Positions 13,248 to 20,728 of a DNA stretch of 64,000 nt are shown in pieces. The translations under genes were made by a program, and so were the position numbers. The stretch is taken from positions 1-64,000 of the IMG/VR virus record IMGVR_UViG_3300047564_002155. One strand, written 5' to 3'. The DNA comes from a virus. The notes beneath the pieces are model-generated. The model had not been told where the DNA came from and did no database searches. It worked only from the letters and a program-made list of their open reading frames with translations. Positions within the stretch are counted from its first letter, which is position 1. Every line of letters begins with the position of its first letter.

Positions 13248-13748
13248 ATGAAGAACCTATTAAATTGGTTTAAATTTTTACTACCTCAAAAGAAATTCAA
13301 TCCATCTATCATTGAGGATTATAAATTGATTTTTGAGCATACTGAATATAAAAAACATAGACTTTCCGGCTATACCGAATGGAAAGTTGAACGCAGCATT
13401 TTAAAATCCAATAAAGAATACAAATACGGATATTTTGAAATCCAAACTGATGGTGATGCTATTTTAGCATCAGATAGGATATTTGGTTTAAATATTTCGT
13501 TGAATAGTAATGGTTGGTTTTTCTTTTCAACTTTGGAACCTGAAATGAAGAAGGTTTGGAAACACCATAATAAAAACAAATCCGTTAAGTATGGATTGTT
13601 GTGGACTCCAAGCCGAATCATCGTTTTTATAAACGACACTATGTTATATGATACATCAGATATTGATATTGTTAAATATTATATTGAACCTATGAAGATA
13701 ATCACATCCAAAGAATGTGAATATATAAAGGTATACCAAAAAAAATGA
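13248..13748 (+). CDS. GH16/concanavalin-like beta-sandwich protein without catalytic motif
   Basis: The ATG at 13248 is used because the longer frame from 13203 would run through tRNA-Gln. 166 aa. YGYFEIQTDGD, GLNISLNSNGWFF and YGLLWTPSRIIVFINDTMLYDT follow the order of strands in family 16 glycoside hydrolases (KYGYFE... WTP..I.F..D). The catalytic ExDxE motif is not visible, so it may be a lectin-like binding protein. No signal peptide. It is followed by a terminator-promoter. Confidence 0.55.
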   Translation: MKNLLNWFKFLLPQKKFNPSIIEDYKLIFEHTEYKKHRLSGYTEWKVERSILKSNKEYKYGYFEIQTDGDAILASDRIFGLNISLNSNGWFFFSTLEPEMKKVWKHHNKNKSVKYGLLWTPSRIIVFINDTMLYDTSDIDIVKYYIEPMKIITSKECEYIKVYQKK

Positions 13749-13772
13749 TATTTTGATTAAAAATAATTAAGA

Positions 13773-13799
13773 GGGGGCTTGTTTAAGTCCCCTTTTTTT
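13773..13799 (+). terminator. rho-independent terminator fused to a promoter
   Basis: GGGGGCTT (13773-13780) pairs with AAGTCCCC (13785-13792), one G-U pair, four-base loop, then seven T. Same design as the hairpins at 2851 and 22607. Confidence 0.88.
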
Positions 13800-13809
13800 A
13801 TTATCTTTA
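13779..13809 (+). promoter_or_regulatory. promoter embedded in the terminator
   Basis: TTG 13779-13781 in the hairpin, exactly 20 nt, TATCTTTA 13802-13809. The 50-aa gene starts 20 bases downstream. Confidence 0.75.
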
Positions 13810-13828
13810 CATCGTAATAATTATTGAT

Positions 13829-13981
13829 ATGGCTAAGACATATAAAGACAAGTTGAAATTCAATGGTGATTGGACTGTTGGTGAAGCAGCCCATCATATC
13901 GGTAAGAAGACTACTACCAAAACACACAAGTCCGAACGAATGTATAATCGGAAAAATAAATCGTGGAAGCAAGAAATTTAA
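13829..13981 (+). CDS. small basic protein, 50 aa
   Basis: Starts 20 bases after a promoter and is the only ORF between two promoters. Strongly basic (AKTYKDKLKF, GKKTTTKTHKSERMYNRKNK) with a central WTVGEAAHHIG segment. Could bind nucleic acid or ribosomes; no family recognised. The TAA is the first part of the shared promoter-upstream block (TTAACAATTTG). Confidence 0.65.
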   Translation: MAKTYKDKLKFNGDWTVGEAAHHIGKKTTTKTHKSERMYNRKNKSWKQEI

Positions 13982-14002
13982 CAATTTGTTAACATTGACC
14001 TA

Positions 14003-14032
14003 TTGTGTATTCAAATTATTTTCGTATCTTTG
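14003..14032 (+). promoter_or_regulatory. promoter of the VWA gene
   Basis: TTG 14003-14005, 19-nt spacer ending TTTCG, TATCTTTG 14025-14032. Upstream block TTAACAATTTGTTAACATT begins at 13979. The whole 55-base region resembles that at 16086-16139. Confidence 0.82.
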
Positions 14033-14050
14033 TATAGTAATCATTGACCT

Positions 14051-16096
14051 ATGACTAAATCAAAATCTTCTTACTCTTCGTTCTGGCTTGACAAGTCCCT
14101 ATTCCTTGATGAGGACACTACCTATGTCACCGATATAGAACGAAAGTCCTCTGACCTTATGAAATTGGTATCCTACAAACGTGCGGTATCCAACTTCGTT
14201 AATATTGTAACGGGTATGCCAATTAAGGTCACCTTTGATGAACGGGGTTCCGACTCTTACACCGATGGTACGGAAGTAGTTATCTCCGCTAAGATGGATG
14301 ATGCTGAATTTGACCCCACGGTGGGTCTGGCGCTTCACGAGGGTTCTCACATCAAACTTACTGACTTTGAGACTCTTCGTAAAATGGCTCGTGATAATTA
14401 CTTTCCATCTACTATTGATGTGAACTATCTTCGTGAAAAGATGGGTCTTGAACTTGAGTCAAGTGTTTCATCCGCTATTTACGACCAACTGAAAGACCTG
14501 CTTAATGTGGTTGAGGACCGTAGGATTGATAACTACATCTTCCAAACCGCTCCGGGCTATCGTGGTTACTACGAGTCAATGTACGATAAATACTTCAACG
14601 CCAAGATTATTGATAAAGGTCTTCAGTCTTCCGAGTATCGTGATGAGAATTGGGATTCTTACATTTTCCGAATTGCAAACATCACCAACGCAAATCGTGA
14701 CCTTGACGCTTTGAAGGGTCTTCGTGAGATTTGGAACATCCTTGACCTTAAAAATATTGGTCGGTTGAAAACTACTTGGGATGCTCTTGAGGTTGCAGGT
14801 GCTGTGTTTATGGTTTACTTTAAAAATTACATTGAGGCTAAAGAACAAGGTCAAGGTGGTGGTGATAATCAGACCGAACCAAAAGAACACGAAATGAACG
14901 GACAAGCCGATATGAGTGGTGATATGGATGACCAATCATCGGAAGGCGGTATGTCTTCTAATATGGATATGAGTGGTGAACCTACCGATAGTGGTGATGA
15001 GACTGAAGTAGAACAACTCAGCCCATCTCAAGTTGAACAACTTAAACGGGCTATTGAAAAGCAGAAGAAGTTTCAAGAAGGTGAGGTCACTAAAAAGAAA
15101 ATTGGTAAGAGTGAAAAGCGTAAGGTAGAAGCTCTTGACCGAGCTGATATTGATGTTGAGGTCACGGGTAAGGATATGACTCGTAAGTGGAATAGTTCCG
15201 CTTCGGGTGGAACCCAAACCTATGTGGTTCGTAACTTTAGTAAAGAGTTGATTTCTACCAATCAGTTTCCAATTCTTACGGATTCTGTCTGGCGGACTGA
15301 ACAAAATGTGAAAAACACCCAACGGGGTATTCAGTTGGGTATTCTCTTGGGTAAAAAACTCAAGACTCGTAATGAAGAACGCTCTTTGATTACCCCTCGT
15401 ATGAAGAGTGGTAAATTAAGTGCTCGTATGATTCACGAGATTGGGTTTGGTAACTTTGATATCTTTGAACGAACGATGGTCAACAAATCCAAGCCCGCTG
15501 TGATTCACATCACTATTGACGCTAGTGGTTCAATGGGTGGTGATAAGTGGAACAACACCCAAGTCGCAGCGGTTGCTATCGCTAAGGCGGCTTCAATGAC
15601 CCAAAACATTGATGTGGTAATTTCTTACCGAAGTACAATGGGTTATGGTAGTGATTATGTACCATTCATCTTGGTGGCTTATGATAGTCGTAAGGACAAG
15701 TTCTCTAAAATTCAGAACTTATTCCACCACATTACTCCAAACGGAACGACTCCTGAAGGTTTGTGTTTTGAGGCTGTGATGAAGGATATTATCGGATACG
15801 CTAAAGGTAGTGACGCTTACTTTATCAACTTTTCCGATGGATGTCCGACATTCTCAAACAACGACATCTACTACGAAGGTCAAGATGCTTACAATCACAC
15901 TGCCGCTCAAGTTAAGAAAATCCGCCAAGCCGGAATCAATGTCCTTTCTTACTTCATCACCGAAGGTTACTACGGAACCGACGCACAGGCCTTCAAAACG
16001 ATGTATGGTAAAGACGCTCAGTTCATCAATGTGACCGAGGTGGCTCCTCTTGCTAAAACACTTAACTCAAAGTTTGAGGCAAATTTAACAATTTGA
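14051..16096 (+). CDS. VWA-domain protein with HExxH-like motif (CobT/BatA-like partner of the AAA+ ATPase)
   Basis: 681 aa. The N-terminal third has LALHEGSHIK with H96-E97-x-x-H100, a zinc-peptidase-like motif. Residues 270-335 are a low-complexity acidic, Met/Ser/Gly-rich linker, followed by a basic helical stretch. The C-terminal VWA domain starts near 480 with the MIDAS motif D490-x-S492-x-S494 (IDASGSMGG) and a second metal-site segment (FSDGCPTF). VWA proteins paired with MoxR/CobS ATPases act as substrate adaptors in metal chelatases or remodelling machines. The ATPase gene follows 69 bases later behind a similar promoter. Whether the HEGSH site cuts peptides is unknown. Confidence 0.82.
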   Translation: MTKSKSSYSSFWLDKSLFLDEDTTYVTDIERKSSDLMKLVSYKRAVSNFVNIVTGMPIKVTFDERGSDSYTDGTEVVISAKMDDAEFDPTVGLALHEGSHIKLTDFETLRKMARDNYFPSTIDVNYLREKMGLELESSVSSAIYDQLKDLLNVVEDRRIDNYIFQTAPGYRGYYESMYDKYFNAKIIDKGLQSSEYRDENWDSYIFRIANITNANRDLDALKGLREIWNILDLKNIGRLKTTWDALEVAGAVFMVYFKNYIEAKEQGQGGGDNQTEPKEHEMNGQADMSGDMDDQSSEGGMSSNMDMSGEPTDSGDETEVEQLSPSQVEQLKRAIEKQKKFQEGEVTKKKIGKSEKRKVEALDRADIDVEVTGKDMTRKWNSSASGGTQTYVVRNFSKELISTNQFPILTDSVWRTEQNVKNTQRGIQLGILLGKKLKTRNEERSLITPRMKSGKLSARMIHEIGFGNFDIFERTMVNKSKPAVIHITIDASGSMGGDKWNNTQVAAVAIAKAASMTQNIDVVISYRSTMGYGSDYVPFILVAYDSRKDKFSKIQNLFHHITPNGTTPEGLCFEAVMKDIIGYAKGSDAYFINFSDGCPTFSNNDIYYEGQDAYNHTAAQVKKIRQAGINVLSYFITEGYYGTDAQAFKTMYGKDAQFINVTEVAPLAKTLNSKFEANLTI

Positions 16097-16109
16097 TAAC
16101 ATTAGACGC

Positions 16110-16139
16110 TTGTATATTCCGAATAATTTCGTATCTTTG
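16110..16139 (+). promoter_or_regulatory. promoter of the AAA+ gene
   Basis: TTG 16110-16112, 19-nt spacer ending TTTCG, TATCTTTG 16132-16139. The upstream block TTAACAATTTGATAACATT (16085-16103) contains the stop codon of the VWA gene. Closely similar to the VWA promoter, so both genes should be expressed together. Confidence 0.82.
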
Positions 16140-16165
16140 TTAAGTAATCAGTTAATCACTCTTTT

Positions 16166-17437
16166 ATGAAAAACCAACGCTTTGTTTATGGTTCAGTTGT
16201 TGAGAAAAACGGAATCCTCCTTTTCTCTGATGTGGAAGGTAAATTGTATAATTTGCCAGAGTTAAATGAAAAGGGAAGTCCCCTTTACAAACGAGCCCGA
16301 GCGGCTGCTAACGCTCCTGGCAAGTGGGCTTTTAAAGTTCGTGTTGTTGGGACATTAAAGAGTGGTTCTTTGGGATTCACTCGTGTTGGGGTTGAGATGC
16401 TCGCTGGAGCTGAACCCGTGACCAACTTTGATAAACCAAATGGTGGTCTTGAATCTTATCTTTACAATTCTAATCCTACTACCGAACCTATGGTAACTAA
16501 TGTTCCTGAAGATGTCCTTAACTTTATTCACAATGAAGCCGAGGGTCTCAAACCCAAGATGTTGTTTATGAACTCACTCAAGTGGAAATACTTGGTTCGT
16601 AACATCATCCGTGGTAAGAACATTATGATGACCGGCCCTGCTGGTTGTGGTAAGACTATGGCTGCTAAGGCGGCTGCTAACTCCCTTGAGGGTTACAACA
16701 CCTTCATCATCAACTTGGGTGCTACACAAGACCCACGAACGACCTTGATTGGTAATACTCAATTTGATACCACGAAAGGTACGGTGTTTAACTCATCACC
16801 ATTTGTTAAGGCGATTCAGACTCCCAACATGGTGATTGTGTTGGATGAGATTACTCGTGCTCACCCAGAGGCTTGGAACATTCTGATGACGGTACTTGAC
16901 CAAGGTCAACGCTACCTACGATTGGATGAGGCTGCTGACGCTCCTGTGGTTCGTGTCGCTGATGGTGTATCGTTTATCGCTTCCGCTAACATCGGTAACG
17001 AGTACACCGCTACACGAATGCTTGACCGGGCTATCCTTGACCGATTCACTATCATTGAGATGGATACCTTGACCAAAGAAGAAGAGACCCAACTGCTTCA
17101 GATGATGTATCCTTCAGTTGAGGCTGAGTTGATTGCAAGTGTGGCTGAGATTACTTCAATGACTCGTAACGAGGTCAAAGGTGATTCTCCCAAACTTACC
17201 AACTCACTATCTACACGGGCTGCTGTGGAGATTGGTTCACTTCTCTACGATGGGTTCTCTCTTGAAGAGGCTGCTGAAATTACCATCTACCCATTCTTTG
17301 AAGAAGCCGGTGGTGCTCAATCTGAACGAGTCTACATCAAGCAGTTCGTTCAAAAGTTTATCAAGACTACATCTACCGAAGATATCTTCAATGTGGATGT
17401 TGATGTGGAAACTTACGATTACTCTAATCCTTTCTAA
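16166..17437 (+). CDS. MoxR/CobS-type AAA+ ATPase
   Basis: 423 aa. Walker A GPAGCGKT at 157-164, Walker B IVLDEITRA with D227-E228, sensor-like SANIGNEYTATRMLDRAILDRF (about 271-292) with the arginine of the DRF motif. Residues 1-150 form a separate N-terminal domain. These are the features of MoxR-family ATPases that work with a VWA partner, here the upstream gene. Phage CobS/CobT-like pairs are known from large phages, though not as cobalamin enzymes by proof. Ends TAATG, coupled to the oxygenase. Confidence 0.88.
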   Translation: MKNQRFVYGSVVEKNGILLFSDVEGKLYNLPELNEKGSPLYKRARAAANAPGKWAFKVRVVGTLKSGSLGFTRVGVEMLAGAEPVTNFDKPNGGLESYLYNSNPTTEPMVTNVPEDVLNFIHNEAEGLKPKMLFMNSLKWKYLVRNIIRGKNIMMTGPAGCGKTMAAKAAANSLEGYNTFIINLGATQDPRTTLIGNTQFDTTKGTVFNSSPFVKAIQTPNMVIVLDEITRAHPEAWNILMTVLDQGQRYLRLDEAADAPVVRVADGVSFIASANIGNEYTATRMLDRAILDRFTIIEMDTLTKEEETQLLQMMYPSVEAELIASVAEITSMTRNEVKGDSPKLTNSLSTRAAVEIGSLLYDGFSLEEAAEITIYPFFEEAGGAQSERVYIKQFVQKFIKTTSTEDIFNVDVDVETYDYSNPF

Positions 17438-18030
17438 TGGATTTTAAAGAATCAATAGGAATTTTTCCAAACTCAATATCAGATGAGTTTTGCGACCACC
17501 TTGTTAGTATTTTTAACAATGAATGGAATAATCACTATATCGGAATTGTTGGGTCTGGTGAGGTAGAGTCACAATCTAAAGTATCACGAGATTTTAATTT
17601 GATTCAATATGAACAATACACCAATGAGGTGAATGTGTTGACTCAAATTTCAAACACTAAAATTAATGAATACATTTTAAGATATAAAGATGTTCCAAAC
17701 TTAAACACAAAAGCTTGTGTATTTCAAAACGGAACTCATTATCCGGTATGGCAAATTCAATATTATAAAAAAGGTGAAGGTCACTTCAAACAATATCATA
17801 CTGATGGTGATATAAAATTTGCAAGTCGTAGGTTTGCTGTAATGTTTTATTTAAATGATGTTGAAACGGGTGGTGAAACCGAATTCCCATATTGGGATTT
17901 AAAAGTAAAACCCACCAAGGGAACATTCATAGTTTGGCCGGTTCCTTGGCCGTGGATACATTCGGGTCATATTCCAATTTCAAACGATAAGTTTATTGTT
18001 ACATCTTGGTTGACGCTAAACGAAAAATAA
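17437..18030 (+). CDS. 2OG-Fe(II) dioxygenase, prolyl-4-hydroxylase type
   Basis: 197 aa. Fe ligands H121-x-D123 (YHTDGD), strand YLNDVETGGETEFP, and a distal WIHSGHIP histidine. The 2OG-binding position is Lys (NDKFIVTSWL), as in collagen-type prolyl hydroxylases rather than Arg. The reaction would be hydroxylation coupled to 2-oxoglutarate decarboxylation; substrate may be a protein residue. The start overlaps the AAA+ stop by one base, so it is co-translated with the ATPase, suggesting a functional link. Confidence 0.85.
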   Translation: MDFKESIGIFPNSISDEFCDHLVSIFNNEWNNHYIGIVGSGEVESQSKVSRDFNLIQYEQYTNEVNVLTQISNTKINEYILRYKDVPNLNTKACVFQNGTHYPVWQIQYYKKGEGHFKQYHTDGDIKFASRRFAVMFYLNDVETGGETEFPYWDLKVKPTKGTFIVWPVPWPWIHSGHIPISNDKFIVTSWLTLNEK

Positions 18031-18040
18031 TCAAAAATAA

Positions 18041-18072
18041 TTTGGCAATTTAAATTTTATTTCTTATCTTTA
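18041..18072 (+). promoter_or_regulatory. Bacteroidota-type promoter
   Basis: TTTG 18041-18044 (TTTGGCAAT as in the tRNA promoters), 20-nt spacer, TATCTTTA 18065-18072. The first ATG follows nine bases later at 18081. Confidence 0.8.
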
Positions 18073-18080
18073 CAATCGTT

Positions 18081-18506
18081 ATGGGATACAACAAATTTCA
18101 ATGGTGGATGAATGGTCAAAACAAACGCCGACCTTTGGGTAAAAATTCATCACTATTAGACAAAATTAAAAATGGAGATTTTGACTATTCACCATTGTTT
18201 GATGCTTCTAAAAAATGTCGTGAAGATGCTGACCTTGCTTACGAATTGGCTTATAAAAACTACCTTGGTAATGATGAGTCAAATCGTAAACGGGCGGCTG
18301 AAGATAGTGCTCGTATGACCCGAGTTCGGGCGTTGAAACTCAAGGAGACTGCAAATGAACAAGAAAACAAACGACTGATTGATTTGCGGATTGCTTTAAA
18401 AAATGAGTTTGGCGCTGACCTTTGGGACAAAATGATGGAAGAAACTCCTATGTCTTTAGTTGAATTATATAAATGGTATGAAAAACAAGTTCGTAAAGCT
18501 AAGTGA
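18081..18506 (+). CDS. unknown basic helical protein, 141 aa
   Basis: Directly behind a promoter with a very short leader. N-terminus is basic and aromatic (KFQWWMNGQNKRRPLGKN), then a helical body (RKRAAEDSARMTRVRALKLKET). No recognised domain; first gene of a run of small overlapping genes. Confidence 0.65.
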   Translation: MGYNKFQWWMNGQNKRRPLGKNSSLLDKIKNGDFDYSPLFDASKKCREDADLAYELAYKNYLGNDESNRKRAAEDSARMTRVRALKLKETANEQENKRLIDLRIALKNEFGADLWDKMMEETPMSLVELYKWYEKQVRKAK

Positions 18507-18753
18507 TAGTGAGGTAGAGAAACTCAACGATGATGAGTTGATGACCTACCTTGATAATCTATCAGAACATCTGATGAAAGGAGCAGCCCCTTTGCCCGGC
18601 TATTACCTAAAACGATTTGCGTATATGGATGCTAAACAACGAGGTGTAGAAATTACCGATGAACAACATCGTGAACTAAATAAACTGGCAATTAAATATC
18701 GTAAAGAAGCAAATGAAAAAATTATCCAAAAAATTCAAGAAGATGGGATTTAA
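18478..18753 (+). CDS. unknown helical protein, 91 aa
   Basis: Start taken at ATG 18478, overlapping the previous gene by 29 bases; an upstream ATG at 18460 is possible. Helical and charged with VEKLNDDELMTYLDNLSEHL and a C-terminal lysine-rich helix. No family recognised. Confidence 0.6.
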   Translation: MKNKFVKLSDSEVEKLNDDELMTYLDNLSEHLMKGAAPLPGYYLKRFAYMDAKQRGVEITDEQHRELNKLAIKYRKEANEKIIQKIQEDGI

Positions 18754-18922
18754 TAAAATGTTTGTTCCAAGTATTAACATCGTATCCGCTGAGGTTTATG
18801 ATTATGGTGTTGAGTGGGTTGTTCAAAAATACGGAAAGGCTGATGCTTTGATGGGCGACTCCGAATCAGTTGACTACATTAACCGACTAATTCAGATTAA
18901 AAATGAAAATGAATTACGATAG
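18713..18922 (+). CDS. unknown protein, 69 aa
   Basis: Overlaps the gene before by 41 bases; ATG 18743 would reduce the overlap to 11 and is a fair alternative. Basic start, then an alpha/beta body (VSAEVYDYGVEWVVQKYGKA). Function unknown. Confidence 0.55.
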   Translation: MKKLSKKFKKMGFNKMFVPSINIVSAEVYDYGVEWVVQKYGKADALMGDSESVDYINRLIQIKNENELR

Positions 18923-19214
18923 TGATGAGGACTTTAACGAACTCTATGAGAATGTTAAAGAATATATGTATCAAGAGAATTTTTTTGAAACTGCTCATAT
19001 TGAATACGAAGGTCGGTTTTTAGACATTGTAAAACACCTTCTTATGGTAGCGAACGATGATGACCTATTATCAGAATTGTTAATTAAAGCTATTAAAATA
19101 TATCGTGAAATTGAAATAGATGAAGCGATTGAATCCCTTTCCGAAACTGGTCTTATTCGGATGGTTGTAGATGAGAATGGAAATCTTGGATACGAAATAA
19201 ATTTTAAAGACTAA
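18903..19214 (+). CDS. unknown acidic protein, 103 aa
   Basis: Overlaps the previous gene by 20 bases; ATG 18909 is an alternative start. Acidic and helical (DSDEDFNELYENVKEYM, FLDIVKHLLMVANDDDLL), ending with a small strand pair. No family recognised. Confidence 0.6.
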   Translation: MKMNYDSDEDFNELYENVKEYMYQENFFETAHIEYEGRFLDIVKHLLMVANDDDLLSELLIKAIKIYREIEIDEAIESLSETGLIRMVVDENGNLGYEINFKD

Positions 19215-19246
19215 TTATTAAACAACTAACCCTAATTTTTTTATTT

Positions 19247-19447
19247 ATGAGTTACTATGTAGTAAAGGTTAAAGTTAACCAAGAAGATGCAAAAGGTCGT
19301 ATCAAAAAATTGACCGAACAATATATGGTTCACGCAGTATCCGTTACTGATGCTGAAGCCAAGGTTGTTGCAGACTTTGAAGGTTCTAATTTGGAGTTTG
19401 AAGTGTCAGCAGTAATTGAAACAAAAATCATCAAGGTAATTGAATGA
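19247..19447 (+). CDS. DUF4494-like protein
   Basis: 66 aa. The pattern KLTEQYMVHAVSVTDAEAKV followed by LEFEVSAVIETKIIKVIE matches my recollection of DUF4494, a small beta-rich family frequent in Bacteroidota and their phages and of unknown function. Its presence supports the host assignment. Overlaps the next ATG by four bases. Confidence 0.65.
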   Translation: MSYYVVKVKVNQEDAKGRIKKLTEQYMVHAVSVTDAEAKVVADFEGSNLEFEVSAVIETKIIKVIE

Positions 19448-19695
19448 ATCTAATGATTGGTGAAAAAGTAATTGCGGAGGTAAATGGTGTCCACAAAGTG
19501 GGCACCATTGTCTCCAAGACAAAGTTGAAACGAGGTAATACCTACGCATTAAAATTGGAAGATGGAAAGCTCATTGATGTGTGTTCTATCAACAAAGAAT
19601 TGTCTCCGTATTGCCACATTAAACGAGGTCTTACGAAATCATTAAATAAAATAGAAGATGATAACTCCGGACAAGAAGAAGTTTCAAAGTCTTAA
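19444..19695 (+). CDS. small SH3/KOW-like barrel protein, 83 aa
   Basis: ATGA-coupled to the DUF4494-like gene. Strands GEKVIAEVNGVHKVGTIV, NTYALKLEDGKLIDV suggest a small beta barrel of the SH3/Tudor type, with a polar acidic tail. No catalytic residues visible; identification by pattern only. Confidence 0.6.
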   Translation: MNLMIGEKVIAEVNGVHKVGTIVSKTKLKRGNTYALKLEDGKLIDVCSINKELSPYCHIKRGLTKSLNKIEDDNSGQEEVSKS

Positions 19696-19957
19696 GCGAA
19701 AAGTTCTAAAGGTATTCCCTAACGCCAAAACACATATGACTAAAGATGGTCAGTATTATGTATCTAATGGTGAGGGTGGAATAATTGGGTCAGAGCACCT
19801 GATACCAGCACAATCAAATGTAATGAATGCTTGGTATTGGGCTGCGGAATCCGTTAAAATTGAACGAAACATTGAACGAACTTCACCAAATCGTATGAGT
19901 TTGGACTCATTTGAGAAAAAATTTGAAAGAATCTCTAATAGAAACAAAAGATATTAA
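19658..19957 (+). CDS. unknown basic protein, 99 aa
   Basis: Overlaps the previous gene by 38 bases. Strongly basic N-terminus (PDKKKFQSLKRKVLKVF), GQYYVSNGEGGIIGSEHLIP middle, and a WYWAAESVKI helix. Might bind nucleic acid. No family recognised. Confidence 0.6.
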   Translation: MITPDKKKFQSLKRKVLKVFPNAKTHMTKDGQYYVSNGEGGIIGSEHLIPAQSNVMNAWYWAAESVKIERNIERTSPNRMSLDSFEKKFERISNRNKRY

Positions 19958-20001
19958 GCTCAAGCAAACTATTTATATTCGTTAACTATAAATTTTTTGT
20001 T

Positions 20002-20295
20002 ATGAAAAAATATAACCAAAACCAACGAAATGGTTCACTAAACCACTCGTATGGTGTTTCTGACTCTGAAGAAGCTAGACTAAATAAAGCATTCGGAGAA
20101 AAGTTCTCATCCATTGATTTTGAATTTGATTTAGAAGAATCGGATTACCCTATTAAGAACTCAACTCAAATTGGAGCTCTTGTAGTTGGTGATTACCGAA
20201 TCTCACTATCACTTGGTGAAATGGATAGAATTATGCGCACATTAGAAGATACATTAACCACTGTGAATATGAAGGGAAGGTTGGGTGTCTTTTAA
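20002..20295 (+). CDS. unknown protein, 97 aa
   Basis: Starts in the context TTTTTTGTTATG. Polar N-terminus (KKYNQNQRNGSLNHSYG), acidic middle (FEFDLEESDYP), then IGALVVGDYRISLSLGEMDRIM, a strand-helix pair seen in small phage proteins. Function unknown. ACTATTTATATT at 19969-19980 resembles the late motif but is weak. Confidence 0.6.
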   Translation: MKKYNQNQRNGSLNHSYGVSDSEEARLNKAFGEKFSSIDFEFDLEESDYPIKNSTQIGALVVGDYRISLSLGEMDRIMRTLEDTLTTVNMKGRLGVF

Positions 20296-20319
20296 CTACT
20301 TATAATAAAGGGGGTCGGT

Positions 20320-20628
20320 ATGGGTGATGAATCTTGGGATGAGGCAGAATACAACTTTTTTTCAAGTCTATCAGATGAAGACAAGTTGTATTACATATAC
20401 GATGTATTTACAGAGGAATTTGTTGAATTTGAAGATACCTATGTATCATCCGTTGAAATTACAATTACCGATACCCATCTTATTATATCTTGTGAAGAGC
20501 CGGATATATCAAAAAAATTAATATCATCATTTATTATGGATGGTATGATATTACAATTTCAAGAAGAAAAACATTCATCGCTTTTTTACAAGATAGTAGG
20601 TAATACTGAAAATATGTCAGTAAACTGA
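20320..20628 (+). CDS. strongly acidic unknown protein, 102 aa
   Basis: Asp/Glu-rich throughout (GDESWDEAEYNFFSSLSDED, EEFVEFEDTYV). Beta-rich centre (VEITITDTHLIISCEE). Its stop lies inside an inverted repeat upstream of dnaK. No family recognised. Confidence 0.6.
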   Translation: MGDESWDEAEYNFFSSLSDEDKLYYIYDVFTEEFVEFEDTYVSSVEITITDTHLIISCEEPDISKKLISSFIMDGMILQFQEEKHSSLFYKIVGNTENMSVN

Positions 20629-20710
20629 CAAAGTGTATTATAATACACAATTGGTATGTATTTTGTCCCTTTTATGATACATTAACATTCAAAAGGGTAA
20701 TATAATACAC
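20615..20710 (+). promoter_or_regulatory. palindrome-rich control region before dnaK
   Basis: Contains TGTCAGT/ACTGACA (20615-20630), the perfect 16-base palindrome GTGTATTATAATACAC (20633-20648), a half copy TAATACAC (20703-20710), and CCCTTTT/AAAAGGG around 20668-20697. No consensus -7 element is seen. The repeated TAATACAC words look like an operator for a dimeric repressor. Confidence 0.55.
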
Positions 20711-20728
20711 TTTAATTTGAAAAACAAA

